A stretch of 8,285 nucleotides of DNA, taken from positions 1-8,285 of the forward strand of contig SCVT01000579.1 of assembly GCA_004296815.1 (NCBI GenBank), read 5' to 3'. Position numbers and translations under genes: made by a program. The DNA comes from Reyranella sp. GTDB lineage: Bacteria > Pseudomonadota > Alphaproteobacteria > Reyranellales > Reyranellaceae. Each line of letters starts with the position of its first letter. Positions within the stretch are counted from its first letter, which is position 1. The notes beneath the pieces are model-generated. The model saw only the letters and a program-made list of their open reading frames with translations, had not been told where the DNA came from and searched no databases. This document shows positions 5,530 to 8,285 of the stretch, in pieces.

Positions 5530-7358
5530 CCGCCGTTAACGACTTCGTCGTCAAGTTCGCGAACGTCAACGGCTCGGGTTCGGCATCGGCCAACGAGCTC
5601 TTCGCCCGCTCGATCCTGCGCATGGGCGTGCCGGTCAGCCCGCGCAACATCTTTCCGTCGAACATCCAGGGCCTGCCGACCTGGTACGAGGTCCGCGTCA
5701 CCGAGAAGGGCTATCTCGGCCGTCGTGGCGGCGTCGACCTGATGGTCGCGATGAACCCGCAGACCTGGGCCGAGGACGTGAAGGAGATCACGCCGGGCGG
5801 CTACCTGTTCTACGATTCGACCAAGCCGATGCCGTCGTCGATGTTCCGCGAGGACATCAACGTGATCGGCGTGCCGCTGACCGCCATCACCAACGCCACC
5901 TACTCCGACGCCCGCCAGCGCCAGCTCTTCAAGAACATCATCTATGTCGGCGCGCTCTCGGTGCTGCTCGACATCGACGAGACCAAGATCCAGGCCCTGT
6001 TCGCCGAGCAGTTCAGGGGCAAGGAGAAGCTGATCGACTCCAACGTCAAGGCGATGAATCTCGGCCGCGACTGGGTCAAGCAGCACATCGATCCCGACCT
6101 GGTGAAGCTCAAGGTCCGCAAGGCCGACAATGTCGGCGACCGCATCTTCATGGAAGGCAACAGCGCCGCAGCACTCGGTGCCGTCTACGGCGGCGCCACG
6201 GTCTGCGCCTGGTATCCGATCACGCCCTCCTCCTCGCTCGCCGAGGCCTTCCAGGCCCATTGCAAGAAGCTCCGGCACGACAAGGAGACCGGCAAGGCCA
6301 AGTACGCCATCGTCCAGGCCGAGGACGAGCTCGCCTCGATCGGCATGGTGATCGGCGCCGCCTGGAACGGCGCGCGCTCCTTCACCGCCACCTCGGGCCC
6401 CGGCATCTCGCTGATGACCGAGTTCATCGGTCTCGCCTTCTTCGCCGAGGTCCCGGCGGTGATCGTGAACGTGCAGCGTGGCGGCCCCTCGACCGGCATG
6501 CCGACGCGCACGCAGCAGTCCGACCTGCTCAGCTGCGCCTACGCCTCCAACGGCGACACCAAGCACGTGATGCTGTTCCCCGAGGATCCGCGCGAGTGCT
6601 TCGACTTCACCGCCGACGCGCTCGACCTCGCCGACCGACTGCAGACGCCGGTCTTCGTCATGACCGACCTCGACATCGGCATGAACCACCGCCTCTGCAA
6701 GCCGTTCGAGTGGGACGACAAGCGCGCCCTCGATCGCGGCAAGGTCATGACGGCGGCCGACCTCGAGGCCGGCAAGACCTTCGGCCGCTACCTCGACGTC
6801 GACGGCGACGGCATCCCCTTCCGCACCTATCCGGGCACGCACCCGACCAAGGGCTCCTATTTCACCCGCGGCACCACCAAGGACGAGTTCGCGCGCTACT
6901 CCGAAGAAGGCCCGGTCTACGTCCGCAACATGGAGCGGCTGCACAAGAAGTGGGACACGGCCAAGAAGATCGGGCCGCAGCCGCTGCGCTACTCCTCGCC
7001 CAAGCCGACGCGCTTCGGCGTGATCTACTTCGGCTCCACGAGTCCCGCGATGACCGAGGCGCTCGACCATCTCGAGGCCGACGGCAACCACGTCAACGCG
7101 CTGCGCGTCCGGTCCTTCCCCTTCGCGCAGTCCGTCGAGGACTTCATCCACGAGCACGACCGCGTGTTCGTGGTCGAGCAGAACCGCGACGGCCAGCTCC
7201 GCACCATGCTGATGAGCGAGTACACGCTCGACGCCCGCAAGCTCGTCCCCGTGCTCCACTACGACGGCACGCCGATCACGGCGCGCTTCATCGCCGCCGA
7301 CATCGCCAAGAAGCTCGGCCAGTTCAAGGTTGTCTCGTTCGACAAGGCTGCGTCATGA
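5514..7358 (+). CDS. korA: 2-oxoacid:ferredoxin oxidoreductase, fused gamma-alpha subunit (KorA-like)
   Basis: A 614-residue protein, the normal size for gamma-alpha fusions such as mycobacterial KorA. The ATG at 5514 has GGAG 5 bases upstream (5505-5508) and overlaps the flavoprotein end by 16 bases, implying translational coupling. Residues about 11-195 are the gamma domain: the glycine-rich loop reads NGSGSASAN (19-27) instead of the common GxGGQG, followed by a GYLGRRGG segment. From about residue 210 the alpha (pyrimidine-binding) domain has YPITPSS (234-240), QAEDE with E270, TATSGPGISLM and RGGPSTGMPT (322-331), all diagnostic of the OFOR family. Residues about 500-614 form the C-terminal domain II, including VFVVEQNRDGQL. 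With the beta subunit it should convert a 2-oxoacid and CoA to acyl-CoA, CO2 and reduced ferredoxin in the cytoplasm. The 2-oxoglutarate assignment rests on overall resemblance; pyruvate or other 2-oxoacids remain possible. Confidence 0.92.
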   Translation: MPQAIAAVNDFVVKFANVNGSGSASANELFARSILRMGVPVSPRNIFPSNIQGLPTWYEVRVTEKGYLGRRGGVDLMVAMNPQTWAEDVKEITPGGYLFYDSTKPMPSSMFREDINVIGVPLTAITNATYSDARQRQLFKNIIYVGALSVLLDIDETKIQALFAEQFRGKEKLIDSNVKAMNLGRDWVKQHIDPDLVKLKVRKADNVGDRIFMEGNSAAALGAVYGGATVCAWYPITPSSSLAEAFQAHCKKLRHDKETGKAKYAIVQAEDELASIGMVIGAAWNGARSFTATSGPGISLMTEFIGLAFFAEVPAVIVNVQRGGPSTGMPTRTQQSDLLSCAYASNGDTKHVMLFPEDPRECFDFTADALDLADRLQTPVFVMTDLDIGMNHRLCKPFEWDDKRALDRGKVMTAADLEAGKTFGRYLDVDGDGIPFRTYPGTHPTKGSYFTRGTTKDEFARYSEEGPVYVRNMERLHKKWDTAKKIGPQPLRYSSPKPTRFGVIYFGSTSPAMTEALDHLEADGNHVNALRVRSFPFAQSVEDFIHEHDRVFVVEQNRDGQLRTMLMSEYTLDARKLVPVLHYDGTPITARFIAADIAKKLGQFKVVSFDKAAS

Positions 7359-8285
7359 CCTACATCGCCAAGCCCCGGCTCCATCACCCGTCGCTGGTCA
7401 AGAACAAGGCCGGCTACACCCGCCGCGACTACGAGGGCGCGGTCTCGACGCTCTGCGCCGGCTGCGGCCACGACTCGATCAGCGCCGCCATCATCCAGGC
7501 CTGCTACGAGCTCGACATCCTGCCCCATCAAGTGGCCAAGCTCTCGGGCATCGGCTGCTCGTCCAAGGCGCCGACCTATTTCGTGGGCGCCAGCCATGGC
7601 TTCAACACGGTCCACGGCCGCATGCCGTCGGTGATGACCGGCGCCAACCTCGCCAACAAGGACCTGATCTACATGGGCGTGTCGGGCGACGGCGATTCCG
7701 CCTCGATCGGCCTCGGCCAGTTCGCCCACATCATGCGGCGCGGCGTGAACATGACCTACATCGTCATGAACAACGGCGTGTACGGCCTGACCAAGGGCCA
7801 GTTCTCGGCGACCGCCGACAAGGGCTCGATCAGCAAGAAGGGCGTCGCCAACCCCGACTCCTCGATCGACATGGTCTCGCTCGCCATCCTGATGGGCGCC
7901 ACCTTCGTCGGCCGCTCCTTCTCGGGCGACAAGCACCAGCTCGTGCCGCTCATCAAGGCGGCGATGGCGCACAAGGGCGCCGCGTTCCTCGACGTCGTCA
8001 GCCCCTGCGTGGCCTTCAACAACCACGCCGGCTCGACCAAGAGCTACGAATACGTGCGCGAGCACAACGAGGCGCTGAACCGGCTCGACTTCATCGAGAG
8101 CCGCGAGGAGATCACCGTCGACTACGATCAGGGCACGATGACGACCGTGCAGCAGCACGACGGCTCGCTGCTCCGCCTGCGCAAGCTCGGCGAGGAGTAC
8201 GACCCCTCCGACAAGGTGGCGGCCGTGAAGCGCGTGCAGGAAGGCCTGCATGCCGGCGAGGTCGTGACCGGGCTCCTCTACGTCG
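7355..8285 (+). CDS. korB: 2-oxoacid:ferredoxin oxidoreductase, beta subunit (KorB-like), 3' end outside window
   Basis: The ATG at 7355 overlaps the korA-like stop as ATGA, so translation is coupled. The frame stays open for 310 codons to the window edge; KorB proteins are about 340-370 residues, so only a short tail is missing. The thiamine diphosphate site is clear: GDGD (111-114) and, 24 residues on, NN (139-140), followed by GVYGLTKGQ. Proximal [4Fe-4S] ligands are C34 and C37 (CAGCG), C68 (GIGCSSK) and C218 (SPC), the set expected for OFOR beta subunits. The C-terminal FNNHAGSTKSY and EYDPSDKVAA segments are typical of the KorB branch rather than pyruvate-specific PorB. This subunit carries out decarboxylation on TPP and passes electrons one at a time through its cluster. 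It has no second ferredoxin domain, so the clusters of the flavoprotein encoded first in the operon are the natural next acceptors (inference). Confidence 0.93.
   Translation, partial: MTYIAKPRLHHPSLVKNKAGYTRRDYEGAVSTLCAGCGHDSISAAIIQACYELDILPHQVAKLSGIGCSSKAPTYFVGASHGFNTVHGRMPSVMTGANLANKDLIYMGVSGDGDSASIGLGQFAHIMRRGVNMTYIVMNNGVYGLTKGQFSATADKGSISKKGVANPDSSIDMVSLAILMGATFVGRSFSGDKHQLVPLIKAAMAHKGAAFLDVVSPCVAFNNHAGSTKSYEYVREHNEALNRLDFIESREEITVDYDQGTMTTVQQHDGSLLRLRKLGEEYDPSDKVAAVKRVQEGLHAGEVVTGLLYV

Noticed and set aside
5484..7259. A 591-codon minus-strand open frame opposite korA
   Set aside because: Same shadow pattern and low-complexity product; the + strand frame carries the OFOR motifs.
7259..8251. 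A 330-codon minus-strand open frame opposite korB
   Set aside because: Antisense shadow; the + strand reading has the TPP and [4Fe-4S] motifs of KorB.

Overview
The window is GC-rich DNA with tightly packed genes and short intergenic gaps. Gene content suggests an alphaproteobacterium of the Rhodospirillales/Hyphomicrobiales kind: a Bug-type periplasmic binding protein, a GST-family protein, an AraC regulator facing an MFS transporter, and a 2-oxoacid:ferredoxin oxidoreductase operon. This placement is inferred from gene content and composition, not from a marker gene. I see no mobile element, CRISPR array, rRNA or tRNA.

Left part (1-2758). The window opens inside the C-terminal domain of a glutathione S-transferase-like gene on + (1-426). 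It converges, with a 15-bp gap, on a minus-strand pair. Read in transcription order this pair is an MFS transporter (2684 to 1488) and a Bug/TctC-family substrate-binding protein (1416 to 442). The 71-bp gap between the two holds a strong GC hairpin. No TctA/TctB membrane partners are in the window. The MFS gene is divergent from an AraC-family activator (2759-3571), with a 74-bp shared control region carrying a repeated TACCTTG heptamer. The simplest reading is a small uptake or efflux module controlled by the adjacent AraC protein; its ligand cannot be read from the sequence.

Right part (3572-8285). After a 146-bp intergenic region with relatively AT-rich patches and G/C-run hairpins comes a three-gene, translationally coupled operon on +. 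Gene 1 (3718-5529, probable TTG start) is a GltD/dihydropyrimidine-dehydrogenase-like FAD/NAD(P) oxidoreductase with a C-terminal two-cluster ferredoxin domain. Gene 2 (5514-7358) is a fused gamma-alpha subunit, and gene 3 (7355 to the window edge, incomplete) the TPP/[4Fe-4S] beta subunit, of a 2-oxoacid:ferredoxin oxidoreductase, most like the 2-oxoglutarate enzyme KorAB. The genes overlap by 16 and 4 bases.

Working model for the operon: KorAB oxidatively decarboxylates a 2-oxoacid with CoA and passes low-potential electrons to the clusters of the flavoprotein. The flavoprotein replaces the usual small ferredoxin-like delta subunit and exchanges electrons with NAD(P)(H), or with a soluble ferredoxin for a reductive pathway. 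The enzyme families are clear; the physical coupling, direction and substrate are inference.
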